This document shows positions 49,989 through 58,846 of a stretch of DNA of 64,000 bases, piece by piece. Position numbers and translations under genes: made by a program. The DNA is from JBJGXI01 sp045635475. GTDB taxonomy: Bacteria; Bacillota; Bacilli; Bacillales; Amphibacillaceae. Position 1 is the first letter of the stretch. Each line of letters opens with the position of its first letter. Under the pieces are notes generated by a model, which was not told the origin of the DNA, made no database searches, and saw only the letters and a program-made list of their open reading frames with translations. The DNA is taken from the NCBI RefSeq assembly GCF_045635475.1, contig NZ_JBJGXI010000021.1:20271-84270 (forward strand), written 5' to 3'.

Positions 49989-50475
49989 ATTTAAAAAGTC
50001 ATTTTTGTATTTTGCCGTACTGTGGATCGTTGTTACTTTTCCACGAAAGATTCTAGCATTTAGTGATAAGGTTTCTGTGTCAAGAAGTGATGTGTTAAAT
50101 GTGGCCAAGGAGATCCATCCTCCAGGTTGCTTAGACTCTCGAACTGCTGATTACTGTCAATTGTCTACTGCGTTTGAAGTTAGAGGGGAAATCCGCGATT
50201 TACTTGAACAAGGCATGAACAAAGGACAAGTAATTGACAGCTTGGTTCAAAAATATGGAGAACGTATCTTAGCTGCTCCTACTACAGAAGGCTTCAATAT
50301 AATCCCTTGGGTCCTTCCAGGTGTTAGTGTTCTATTAGGTAGTTTCTTGGTTGGATATCTCATTTACAAGTGGGCAAAAAAGAAACCAAGCGAATCTCCA
50401 GAAAATAAGTCCCAATCTCCTATTTCAGAGGAGGATGAGTTACAGATTAACGAAGAATTAAAAAATTGGCTATAG
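49978..50475 (+). CDS. ccmH: CcmH-type apocytochrome thiol protein with CX8C
   Basis: The 165-residue protein has an N-terminal hydrophobic segment, a CcmH/CycL helical domain (VRGEIRDLLEQGMNKGQVID, SLVQKYGERILAAPTTEGFN, then WVLPG) and a membrane helix. Usual CcmH has LRCPVC; here the Cys are GCLDSRTADYC, eight residues apart. It overlaps ccmF by 11 nt. The function, handling the Cys of CXXCH, is presumed from family and place. Confidence 0.85.
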   Translation: MIDKFKKSFLYFAVLWIVVTFPRKILAFSDKVSVSRSDVLNVAKEIHPPGCLDSRTADYCQLSTAFEVRGEIRDLLEQGMNKGQVIDSLVQKYGERILAAPTTEGFNIIPWVLPGVSVLLGSFLVGYLIYKWAKKKPSESPENKSQSPISEEDELQINEELKNWL

Positions 50476-50489
50476 GAGGGATAGGGATT

Positions 50490-50843
50490 ATGTCAACACT
50501 AGTTATTATCGTCATAGGGTTATTCATACTAATGACACTGCTTTCTCCCTTTTTTTTGAGAAAATCAGAACATCAGAGTGCAATAGAACAAGAGAACGAT
50601 GGACAAGAGAAAGAACACATTTTTTCCCAGTTGGCTGATCTGGAGTATGACTACCAAATGGGAAAATTGTCTGAAAGTGATTTTAACAAAACGAAAGCAG
50701 AATTAACTGTTAAAGCTGCAAGGTTTGTACAATCGAGTGGAAGTAAATTAGAACAGGTTTCATATAGGGTAGATAATGAGATTGATCGTGCATTAGATAA
50801 ACAAGGATTGGAGCCTAAAAAGGAGGGTGCTTATGAAAGGTAA
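50490..50843 (+). CDS. CcmI-like small membrane protein
   Basis: ATG 50490 after AGGAGGGAT. The 117-residue product has one N-terminal helix (LVIIVIGLFILMTLLSPFFL) and a helical domain with LADLEYDYQMGKLSESDFNK, the pattern of the CcmI N-terminal part and of SHOCT-like hairpins. It lacks the TPR domain of proteobacterial CcmI. It lies between ccmH and a larger unknown gene whose C-terminal tail has the same motif. Confidence 0.65.
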   Translation: MSTLVIIVIGLFILMTLLSPFFLRKSEHQSAIEQENDGQEKEHIFSQLADLEYDYQMGKLSESDFNKTKAELTVKAARFVQSSGSKLEQVSYRVDNEIDRALDKQGLEPKKEGAYER

Positions 50844-51786
50844 ACAAACCTCTTATGTTCTAGTCGTTATAACCATGCTGATGCTATTTATTTCGCCCAT
50901 CCAATCGTTTGCAGACGGAAAATATCCAGTGCGAATTACAAATCAAAGTATGGTCGTATTTCCAATAGACGAAACTACAGTCCAAGTTGTTCAAAGTATG
51001 TATTTTGAAAATAGGGGGACGGAAAAAGAAAAGCAATTACCAGTCTATCTTCCTGAAAACTATGCTGATCTGGAGCTGGGTGAAGGGATGATAGAAGGAA
51101 ATATTGAAGAAACAAAAAAGGGAATCGTCGATATAACTGGACTTGCTGGTGGTAAGGAAAAACAACTCGTTGTTACTTATAAAATGCCGATGTTTAATAG
51201 TATTTCTCAATGGGCGATTGAACAATCTTATGTTACGGAACAAATCCAAGTGGTCATCCAACCCGGTGTTCTATCATTTACAGCAAATGACTTAATGACA
51301 CAGTCTGACTTATTCGAAATGAATGGACGTGAGTTTCGCCGCTTTACGCGTGTAGACGCTCATCCTGATGAGCCATGGAACCTTTCTTTTCGATTATTGA
51401 GCACATCTAATCAAGAGGGGCAAGAGGAAACGATTGCTACGACAGAGGTAGGTGCAAAGTATACGGAAGATGGTCTGAAGATTATTGGCGGAGAAGGTTT
51501 TGGTTATGGAAAAGCTCTTTTTACCATTGTTATTATCATCATAGCACTTGCTGCTGCATTAATCGGGTTAAAACGGGATCTACTTAAAACAACGGGTAAC
51601 CACCGAAAAGTAAAAAGATCGTGGCTCGTGGATGAAAAGAAAATGTTGCTCCAAGAAATCGTACAGCTGGAAAAAGACTACCGCACCGACTTAATTACAG
51701 ACAGTAGGTATGATACAACAAAAACAAAAATTCGTGAGCATCTTATAAGAATTACAATGGAACTAGAACAGGAGTCTCATGGATAA
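50833..51786 (+). CDS. Unknown exported protein in the ccm operon
   Basis: ATG 50833 follows AAGGAGG; the frame also opens at 50827. The 317-residue product has a signal-like N-terminus (YVLVVITMLMLFISPIQSFA), a beta-rich outside domain of about 200 residues (ITNQSMVVFPIDETTVQVVQ, later SFRLLST), one membrane helix (ALFTIVIIIIALAAALIGLK) and a cytosolic helical tail LLQEIVQLEKDYRTDLITDS. It is not a member of a family I can name. It overlaps ccmA by one base, so it is likely to be a functional part of this cytochrome c system. Confidence 0.7.
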   Translation: MKGKQTSYVLVVITMLMLFISPIQSFADGKYPVRITNQSMVVFPIDETTVQVVQSMYFENRGTEKEKQLPVYLPENYADLELGEGMIEGNIEETKKGIVDITGLAGGKEKQLVVTYKMPMFNSISQWAIEQSYVTEQIQVVIQPGVLSFTANDLMTQSDLFEMNGREFRRFTRVDAHPDEPWNLSFRLLSTSNQEGQEETIATTEVGAKYTEDGLKIIGGEGFGYGKALFTIVIIIIALAAALIGLKRDLLKTTGNHRKVKRSWLVDEKKMLLQEIVQLEKDYRTDLITDSRYDTTKTKIREHLIRITMELEQESHG

Positions 51787-52484
51787 TGAAATTACAAGAT
51801 GTCAATCTAATATTTAATGAAAAGGATGTACTTCGATTGATTGACTTGCACTGGCGGCAAGGGGAGACTATTGCTTTAATGGGTGCCAATGGAGCGGGAA
51901 AGTCTTCCTTGTTAAAAGTGTTGGGTAACTTAGTCAAACCAAGTTCGGGTAAAATGGAATATCCGAATGGTTCTATACAAAAATGGAAAGATTCACTAGG
52001 AATCGTGTTTCCAGATACTTTTTTATATGACTCTTTAACTGCATGGGAAAACCTAGACTTTTATCAAAAATTATATGGCAGAATCGATAAAGCGAGAGTA
52101 GCACAAGTTCTAAAACAAGTGGAGTTATCTCATGTACAACACGAGCTTGTTAGCTCCTATTCAAAAGGCATGAAACAACGTCTATCTATAGCAAGAGCAC
52201 TTGTTCACTACCCAACCCATTTACTTTTAGATGAACCTTTTGACGGCCTTGATTTTGAATCAAAAAAGATTTTTGAGCAACTGTTATTGCAAATGCAAAC
52301 AAAGGGTACAGGCTATATTTTAGTTAGTCATGACAGTGAACATGCGTGGAAGTTATGTGATCGGGCAATTCTTATGCATAAAGGTAAAATTGTATTAGAA
52401 GAAAAGTGTACGAAAGAGGCCTATGTTGATTTTATAAAACGGTACATGCTGATCGTTAGGGAGAACCATCATGACATTTATTAA
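51786..52484 (+). CDS. ccmA: Haem-export ABC ATPase CcmA
   Basis: The 232-residue ATPase has Walker A GANGAGKSS, Q-loop region, signature SYSKGMKQRLSIARAL, Walker B THLLLDEPFDGLD and the switch His in ILVSHDSEHAW. With CcmB, C and D it loads haem onto CcmE or releases holo-CcmE. It lies between the unknown exported protein and ccmB, both overlapping it. Confidence 0.9.
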   Translation: MKLQDVNLIFNEKDVLRLIDLHWRQGETIALMGANGAGKSSLLKVLGNLVKPSSGKMEYPNGSIQKWKDSLGIVFPDTFLYDSLTAWENLDFYQKLYGRIDKARVAQVLKQVELSHVQHELVSSYSKGMKQRLSIARALVHYPTHLLLDEPFDGLDFESKKIFEQLLLQMQTKGTGYILVSHDSEHAWKLCDRAILMHKGKIVLEEKCTKEAYVDFIKRYMLIVRENHHDIY

Positions 52485-53148
52485 ACAGGTTAGTTTAATT
52501 TTAGTTCGAGATTTACGGATTGAGTTCAGAAGTAAATCCCTGCTTTTGTCGATGGTTATCTTTGCACTGCTTTTCCAAGTGTTCCTTCAAATTGTCTTTA
52601 ATGCTAAGACACAGGCTATCCAAATGATTGCACCAGGTATTTTGTGGTTGCCAGTATTGTTGTCAGCTATGCTAGGGTTCAATAAATATGGCTCTGCGGA
52701 AAAAGAAAACGGGGCGTTAGCGGGATTATTAATGTCTCCTATTGATAAAGGGGCACTATTCTTAGGAAAACTAATTGGAAATTATATTTTGGTTTTTATT
52801 GTCATTGTCACGTCCGTTCCTGTTTTCTTTTTATTTTTAAAACAGCCATTTCCTGCTTCCATTGGACTGCTTATCACTACCCTTTTATTAGGTAGTTGGG
52901 GGTTCGTTGCAATAGGTGTGTTTTTTACTACATTGGCACAGTCCAGTAGTATTACAGAGCTACTTGTTCCGATTATGATTTTTCCATTGGCAGTCCCATT
53001 ATTTTTAGCTGTTGTGCAGTTAACGGAAATAGCATTATATCCATCCCTCGGAATGGGAGAAGACTTATGGCTATTACTATTAGTCGGATATAATCTTATT
53101 TTTACCGTTACTCCTTTATTCTTATTTGATCTATTGCTGGAGGTTTAG
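52471..53148 (+). CDS. ccmB: Haem-export ABC permease CcmB
   Basis: The 225-residue protein has six membrane helices; SKSLLLSMVIFALLFQVFLQ, ENGALAGLLMSPIDKGALFLGK and the C-terminal half agree with CcmB. Overlaps ccmA by 14 nt. Confidence 0.88.
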   Translation: MTFIKQVSLILVRDLRIEFRSKSLLLSMVIFALLFQVFLQIVFNAKTQAIQMIAPGILWLPVLLSAMLGFNKYGSAEKENGALAGLLMSPIDKGALFLGKLIGNYILVFIVIVTSVPVFFLFLKQPFPASIGLLITTLLLGSWGFVAIGVFFTTLAQSSSITELLVPIMIFPLAVPLFLAVVQLTEIALYPSLGMGEDLWLLLLVGYNLIFTVTPLFLFDLLLEV

Positions 53149-53149
53149 G

Positions 53150-53851
53150 ATGATACAAAAATATTTAAATCCATTGAAAATGACTTTAACTGTAATAACA
53201 GGAATTTTAATACCCATTCAATTGTATATGTCGTTTCTGTATGCCCCAACAGAGAAATTTATGGGTCATATCCAACGAATAATGTATTTTCACGTTCCAA
53301 GTGCATTTGTTGCTTTTGCAGCATTCGGGATTGTTTTTGTAGCAGGAATCATGTATTTATACACAAAAAATAAAAAATGGGATCACCTTGCCCTATCGTC
53401 AGCAGAGATTGGGGTTGTATTTACCACCTTTGTCCTTATTTCTGGTTCTCTGTGGGCGAGACCGGTATGGAACGCATGGTGGGTCTGGGATGACCCGCGT
53501 TTAGTTACCTCTTTAATCTTATGGTTTATGTATATTGCTTATTTGATGATTCGAACATCTGTAAAGGGAGACGAACGTCTTCGAAAGTTTGCTGCTATTT
53601 TTGGAATTATCGGCTTTATCGATGTACCTCTCGTTTATTTTTCTGTCAAATGGTGGAGAACGATACATCCTAAAGTGATTGACGAACAAGGGGTTCACAT
53701 GCCTCCTGAGATGGCACAAACGTTATTTTTTAGTGTCATTGCGTTTTTCTTTCTTTTTGTTACTATCCTGTTTTATCGATTCACGCTTGAGACCCAAAAA
53801 GAAAAAATAACCAAATGGAAAAACAATTCTCTGCTAGAAAGAAAGGAGTAA
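53150..53851 (+). CDS. ccmC: Haem protein CcmC
   Basis: ATG 53150 lies 6 nt after a GGAGG that is inside the ccmB end; the frame is open further upstream. The 233-residue six-helix protein has the WWD motif, WNAWWVWDDPRLVTSLILWF, flanked by HVPSAF and by a His (RTIHPKV), the axial haem ligands. It loads haem on CcmE. Confidence 0.92.
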   Translation: MIQKYLNPLKMTLTVITGILIPIQLYMSFLYAPTEKFMGHIQRIMYFHVPSAFVAFAAFGIVFVAGIMYLYTKNKKWDHLALSSAEIGVVFTTFVLISGSLWARPVWNAWWVWDDPRLVTSLILWFMYIAYLMIRTSVKGDERLRKFAAIFGIIGFIDVPLVYFSVKWWRTIHPKVIDEQGVHMPPEMAQTLFFSVIAFFFLFVTILFYRFTLETQKEKITKWKNNSLLERKE

Positions 53852-53856
53852 AGATA

Positions 53857-53973
53857 ATGACTTATTTATTTGTGGGAGTATTGATATTGTGGGCAGGGAT
53901 ATTAACCTATATGGGACGATTGTTTAGTCAACAAAAAAAGGTTTCACGCCAGTTAGAAAATCTAAAACAATAG
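53857..53973 (+). CDS. ccmD: CcmD
   Basis: ATG 53857, with AAAGGAG upstream inside the end of ccmC, opens a 38-codon frame: MTYLFVGVLILWAGILTYMG and a basic, Gln-rich end. One helix with a charged C-terminus directly after ccmC is what CcmD looks like. It stabilises the CcmC-CcmE complex. Confidence 0.8.
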   Translation: MTYLFVGVLILWAGILTYMGRLFSQQKKVSRQLENLKQ

Positions 53974-54013
53974 CTACTTATATGTGTCGGAGAATAAGAA
54001 GGGAGGAGAAGAA

Positions 54014-54535
54014 TTGGTTCGAAAACTTATTAGAATAACTACCCTAATTCTTATCCTAGCAGGATTTGCTTATGCAGCAATTAGTTTAGGGAAAAATTCA
54101 ACAGCTGCAGAAGTAGGAGACCCAGCACCGGACTTTACCTTAGAAGATATGGACGGAAACATGATTAGTCTATCTGATTATAGAGGAACGTTTGTTGTTC
54201 TAAACTTTTTTGCATCCTGGTGTCCGCCTTGTAGAGAAGAAGCACCGGAACTACAAGTCTTTGAAGAACAGCATGGGGACCAAGCAAAATTATTGATTCT
54301 TGATCGAGCAGAACCAAAGGTAAATGTACAAGAATTTATCGATGAATTTAATTCTACGTCTACCTATCTTCTTGATTATAACGATTCCATGGCGAAACCG
54401 TATGGTGTAAGAGGGCAGCCAGAAACTTTTTTCATTGATGAGGAAGGAATTATTCGATATCACCATATTGGTCCAATGACTACGGAATTTATGGTCGATA
54501 CGGTCAACATGTATAGAAAGACACCTTTAAAATGA
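54014..54535 (+). CDS. ResA/CcmG-type thioredoxin
   Basis: TTG 54014 is preceded by GGGAGGAGAAGAA; an upstream GTG frame at 53984 is not favoured. The 173-residue product has an N-terminal anchor and a thioredoxin fold with DFTLEDMDGN, active site WCPPC (Cys70-Cys73) and cis-Pro region VRGQPETFFID. It keeps the CXXCH cysteines of apocytochrome reduced. It is in the ccm operon, as CcmG. Confidence 0.9.
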   Translation: MVRKLIRITTLILILAGFAYAAISLGKNSTAAEVGDPAPDFTLEDMDGNMISLSDYRGTFVVLNFFASWCPPCREEAPELQVFEEQHGDQAKLLILDRAEPKVNVQEFIDEFNSTSTYLLDYNDSMAKPYGVRGQPETFFIDEEGIIRYHHIGPMTTEFMVDTVNMYRKTPLK

Positions 54536-54580
54536 TTAGAAATAGTTTGATTTCGTTAGATACAATGAATGAGGTATATC

Positions 54581-55285
54581 ATGAATGTAGACTTGTATAA
54601 TCAACTGATTGGACAGTTTAAGTTAATTACTGAACCGTTATGGGAGTTATATGGCTCCTATAATGGTTATTCAGGCTTTCCCATTTTAGGAACCATTTTA
54701 TTAGGTTTGATCGGAAGTACATACCCTAGTCAAATCGCGTATCATCTTGGTGCGATTACATATATAACCAGTCAAATGAGATATAAATCTAACTGGCTAG
54801 ATACAGTGATAAGCTTTTTTATGGGTAAGTTAGCAGGTGTTTATCTTATTATAGGCATTTATCTCTGGTCAGAAGGGGATTGGTTAGAAGCATTTTTAAA
54901 CGGGATAAGAAATTTAAGTATACCATTATATCTATTGTTAAGTATTTCTTTTTTTAAGGCTACAAATAGAACGAAATCTTTGTCTTTTTATAAGGGATTT
55001 TTAATTAGTTTCATGTTATCTCTTATTATGGATCCAAAAGTATTTTCGATTATAAATTTGTTCACACCCTGGATACTTAACGAATCGTTATTTTTGGGAT
55101 GGATTCTACCCTTTCTCTATGTATTTGCATCATTTGTTCCAATTTTTATTTTTAGTATTTTAGGGTACGGATTTAATTTAGACATTTTCTTAAAGAAAAA
55201 TTCTACAAAAAAACAAATGCATTACTTTTTCGGGTTTGCATTAATTATTTTAGCATTCAATCAATTATTTCTTTATTGGTTCTAA
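54581..55285 (+). CDS. Cys-less relative of the CcdA/TauE-like protein
   Basis: ATG 54581 follows GAGGT. The 234-residue membrane protein has the same arrangement as 35809-36594: an N-terminal amphipathic leader, then ILLGLIGSTYPSQIAYHLGA, where the relative has LAATTSPCQVTT, and the same closing pattern before a final YWF. All thiols expected for electron transfer are missing. It may have turned into a transporter or a subunit. It follows the ccmG-like gene by 45 bp. Confidence 0.65.
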   Translation: MNVDLYNQLIGQFKLITEPLWELYGSYNGYSGFPILGTILLGLIGSTYPSQIAYHLGAITYITSQMRYKSNWLDTVISFFMGKLAGVYLIIGIYLWSEGDWLEAFLNGIRNLSIPLYLLLSISFFKATNRTKSLSFYKGFLISFMLSLIMDPKVFSIINLFTPWILNESLFLGWILPFLYVFASFVPIFIFSILGYGFNLDIFLKKNSTKKQMHYFFGFALIILAFNQLFLYWF

Positions 55286-55316
55286 TAGTCATTGAATAAA
55301 AAGGAGTGAGATTTAC

Positions 55317-57233
55317 ATGAATATGCTACGGATAGGAAAGACCCTATCCCCACTAATAATGCTACTTACAATGATTTTTGTTTATAGTTCACCAGTACAA
55401 GCACATTCATCATTAAAGGACACGTTCCCTAAAGGAAATGAGGTTCTTAAAGAAGCACCTTCTAACATCGAAGTTTGGTTTCAAGATCCAGTAGTCATTC
55501 ACACGGATTCTATAAAAATAGAAGATTCAAATGGCAATCAAGTCTCTATAACAAAAAATAAACTAGATTCCACAGACGCTAGACATATCATAACCAAGTT
55601 AAAAGAAGAGTTAGATCCCGGAAAATACACGGTAAAGATCAATGTAATTGCTCAGGATGGGTTTGTCATTGAAGAGGATTTTAGATTCACCGTTGAAGGG
55701 TCAGTAAAGTCGGAATCTAAGGAATTAAAATTAGTAAAATCAAATATATCTGATGGGGAAATTCATAGGGGCTCTCCAAAACAAATAGAGCTATGGTTCA
55801 ATCAACCTGCCGAAGTAACAGCATTTGGTATCTTTGATGACAACCACCGACCTGTTGGAACAAAAGAATCTGAGATTGATCCCAATAACCCGCAACATAT
55901 AACTATTCCAATTTCGGAAAAGCTTTCTTCTGGATCATATCAGATAACTTGGTATGCGGCTCCGGTTAATAAAGGCGGGCAGACAATACAAAGTGACAGA
56001 GTAGGTGTTTATTATTTTGCTGTTGATGAGTTCTCATCAATGACACCAATTGGAAATAATAACAGTTCCATTGATTGGAATACATTTAATTTTTCTTTTG
56101 GACTTAAACAAATAGCATATTGGTTCACGTTTATTGGTTTAACAGTTTTGTTCGGAATATCATGGTTTTATTCCATTGTCATGAGAAACCGTATGGAACA
56201 AACTAGACATAACAAAGTAAATTTACTATTTTATTTTTTGAGTTTAATAGGGATAGTATTACTAATCATTCACCATAGACTAGACCTTTCTGAGTTGTCG
56301 ATAAAAGAATTCCTATCAATAAAATTTTCATGGATTCCCATTGTTCAACTAGTCCTCATTACCATTGGGATGTGGATTAAAAAAATGCGCCCATTCTTAT
56401 TGGGTTTGGCATTAATATTGTGGCCATTTATCATTGGTCACGCTTCTTATCCACGTTACGGTGGTTATATTACGATGGTTGTGACGTCACTACATGTTGT
56501 TGCTGTTGGGATATGGATGGGAGGGCTGTTTGCCTTAATTGCAAAGCCAAAACACCAAGATGCCGGGGAGTGGTTTAAGAATGTAGGGCCTGCATTCTCT
56601 AAATGGGCTTTGGTTAGTGTAATAGTAATCATATTTTCAGGTATTTGGATGACGGTTGAATTCCTTCCATCGTTTTCTATTAAAAGTCTAGTAGAAAGTG
56701 AATGGGGTAGGTCCTTACTGATTAAAACAGTGCTGTTTTTATTACTAGTCATTATAGGGTATATTCAAAGAAAAACGGTTAAAAAGCTTGGGTCAAAATT
56801 AGCTCCCTCCTTTTTTAAAAGAGTTAGAACAGAAATTATATATGGTGTAATCATTTTCTTTTTTGCGGCTACTTTAGTTGCGGCTAACCCCAGTACAGCT
56901 GAACAAGGGGTTTATAAAGAAACAACAAAACAACAAGAATTGGATTTGAGTGTGGAAATTACCCCTTTAGAAATGGGCTTAAATACGATTACTTTAGATT
57001 TCAAGAATGATCCTAAAATTCGTAATGTAAAAGTAGAACTAAGTATGCCACCAGACTGGAGAATCGAAAACAATGCGTTTAAAGTAGAGAAAGGAGTATA
57101 TAAATTAACCGGAAATCTACTTCATGCGGCGGGAACGACGAACATGAAGGTGAAGGTTCTTATGGAAAGTGGGGAAGAAATGCAAACCCCTTATAGGATT
57201 GTTGTACCTGGTGAAGTAAGGTTTAATGAGTAA
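55317..57233 (+). CDS. CopC-CopD fusion copper protein (YcnJ-like)
   Basis: AAGGAGTGAG precedes ATG 55317. The 638-residue product begins with a signal peptide that ends QAHSSLKDTFP; the His directly after the cleavage site is a copper ligand in CopC. A CopC domain (to 125), a second CopC-like domain (140-240), eight or so CopD helices (260-530; HASYPRYGGYITMVVTSLHV, GIWMGG) and a C-terminal outside domain follow. YcnJ-type proteins import copper. Here it closes the ccm operon, which could relate to supply of copper for oxidases. Confidence 0.85.
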   Translation: MNMLRIGKTLSPLIMLLTMIFVYSSPVQAHSSLKDTFPKGNEVLKEAPSNIEVWFQDPVVIHTDSIKIEDSNGNQVSITKNKLDSTDARHIITKLKEELDPGKYTVKINVIAQDGFVIEEDFRFTVEGSVKSESKELKLVKSNISDGEIHRGSPKQIELWFNQPAEVTAFGIFDDNHRPVGTKESEIDPNNPQHITIPISEKLSSGSYQITWYAAPVNKGGQTIQSDRVGVYYFAVDEFSSMTPIGNNNSSIDWNTFNFSFGLKQIAYWFTFIGLTVLFGISWFYSIVMRNRMEQTRHNKVNLLFYFLSLIGIVLLIIHHRLDLSELSIKEFLSIKFSWIPIVQLVLITIGMWIKKMRPFLLGLALILWPFIIGHASYPRYGGYITMVVTSLHVVAVGIWMGGLFALIAKPKHQDAGEWFKNVGPAFSKWALVSVIVIIFSGIWMTVEFLPSFSIKSLVESEWGRSLLIKTVLFLLLVIIGYIQRKTVKKLGSKLAPSFFKRVRTEIIYGVIIFFFAATLVAANPSTAEQGVYKETTKQQELDLSVEITPLEMGLNTITLDFKNDPKIRNVKVELSMPPDWRIENNAFKVEKGVYKLTGNLLHAAGTTNMKVKVLMESGEEMQTPYRIVVPGEVRFNE

Positions 57234-57295
57234 TATCCGGAAGTGGTTCATTATTATTTGTTTGGTCAGAATGGTATTTATTTTTAATAGTTAAG

Positions 57296-57346
57296 AGCAA
57301 CCTGAAACAGCCTCAGCTAGTGCAAAGGGCTGATTCAGGTTGCTTT
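57296..57346 (+). terminator. Terminator after the CopCD gene
   Basis: AGCAACCTGA with CAGCC pairs with GGCTG and TCAGGTTGCT; TTTAA follows. Arms lie at about 57296-57312 and 57328-57343. Confidence 0.85.
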
Positions 57347-57361
57347 AAAGTTTCAAGATTA

Positions 57362-58658
57362 TTAAAAAGGTAAATCGCCGTATAGCATATCCTCAATCTC
57401 CTGAGGATCCTTAATTCTATTGATTAGATAATCTAAACTAATATCCACTTTTGAAGACGTTTCAATGGCTTTGATTAAATGCGTACAATCTGTTATAAGT
57501 TTATCTGTATCGGTATTCACATTTTTAAACTCTCTTATTATATGACGTATTAGTGAATCGTATGATTCAAAATAGGTGAATGCATTATCTCCTTTTCTGA
57601 ATTTGTAACATTCCTTCATGTAATTCCATTCTACTAGACAGTAAATATTCTTAGTTTCGATGTTAACTTCAAAATTAAATCTATTATCATATTTGCAAGT
57701 GTGTTTTCTAATAGAAAATGGCTCTGGAAATATATCTTCAATTGTGTCCATAACTATTGCTTCAACTTCTGGAACCGTTATGTTATTGAAAAATTCATAG
57801 TACCCAAATTGAGTATATAGATAATGTGTATCAATATACTTTTCCAATAATTTACCATCAGTTATTTTAATATCCAAATTAAAATAATCAATAATATCTG
57901 CAATCCTTGACTGCAGTATTTACTTTATAAGAACCATCTTTAGAGTCAAAACGTTTTGCCCTGTTTTCTGGGTTTAGCAACTCAACCTCAGTAAAAGAGG
58001 TAAATAACACTCCCTCACTATTCGAGGTAGTTTTGTAATAGTGATGTTGAAATTTTCTCATTTCCTTGCAGAACTGGGTGTACGCTCCATAATCTGCAAT
58101 CCCCCATGACTCCTCTAAAAGGAACATTGTCAAATCGTAAAAGTATGTAAAGCCGTACTTTGAATTATTAAAAACTATATGAATACCTTTCCCATTCTCA
58201 TTCCATGAAAAAATATAATTGAATGCAATCTTGTCATTATATACGTAAAAACTATAGGAATGGCATAAACTATTGTGTTTTCTATCATGTAAAATAGTGG
58301 AAATATCACTATTTTCTTCTTCTTTCCTTAAATAATCCTCGAAACTAATGCCGCTGTCATAATGAAAATTAATGTACGTATTATGGTAATTTAGCAATCT
58401 AAGAATATTTAAGATAACATTCTCTATACCTTTTTCGTTAATCTCTCCTAGGTTTTCTTTAGAAAGGACCAAATGAGGGGAGGGGAATACATTTGGTGAA
58501 TTCTCCTTTTCACTTTTATAAAGCCAATCTCCATCTAACCAAAATACAATCTCTCCACTCTGGATTTCTAAAAGAAGTTGTTTTAATTCCTCAATCCTCT
58601 CTAAAGTTACCATCCAGTCGTTTTTGCTTAATTTTTGTTTTTCTGCATGATTTGTCAT
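57362..58658 (-). pseudogene. Unknown protein, gene split by a frameshift, paralogue of the next gene
   Basis: On the minus strand the first part starts ATG 58658 after AAAGGAGGT and ends at 57888 (256 residues). The second begins at about 57915 in another frame and ends at 57362. Joined, the junction reads ADIIDYFNLDIKITDG, matching ISDFISHFSLDIPIP in the intact gene 58847-60088. Both end with the unusual GDLPF or SDDLPF. A one-base change near 57900-57915 therefore splits an ancestral gene. If both pieces are made, they might still assemble. The family was not recognised: it has an N-terminal part with WSDG/WLDG, and a C-terminal part with LIEWNY/LVEWNY. Confidence 0.7.
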
Positions 58659-58689
58659 AATCATCTACCTCCTTTAAATTTGTGGTAGG

Positions 58690-58830
58690 CTAATTATAAA
58701 TAGTGTTGTGATGGATTGTTTTAATCATTATGGTAATGCCCTACAATTTATTTATAAAACAAAACAGTTATTGAATCAAATCTATAGAATACTAATTTTA
58801 TTTTTTGCAGCTATGCACCGCTGCTATCTA
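58690..58830 (-). promoter_or_regulatory. Conserved upstream region, copy 1
   Basis: This region before the split gene closely matches 60110-60250 before the intact paralogue: GTGGTAGGCT, then TTTTAATC, GTAATG(A/C)CCTACAA, TATTTATAAAACAAA, GAATCAAATCTATAGA and TTTTTGCAGCTAT. Such conservation marks a shared promoter/operator. A fitting dyad element is GGTAATGCCCTACA. Confidence 0.55.
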
Positions 58831-58846
58831 GATTTTTACTAATCTC

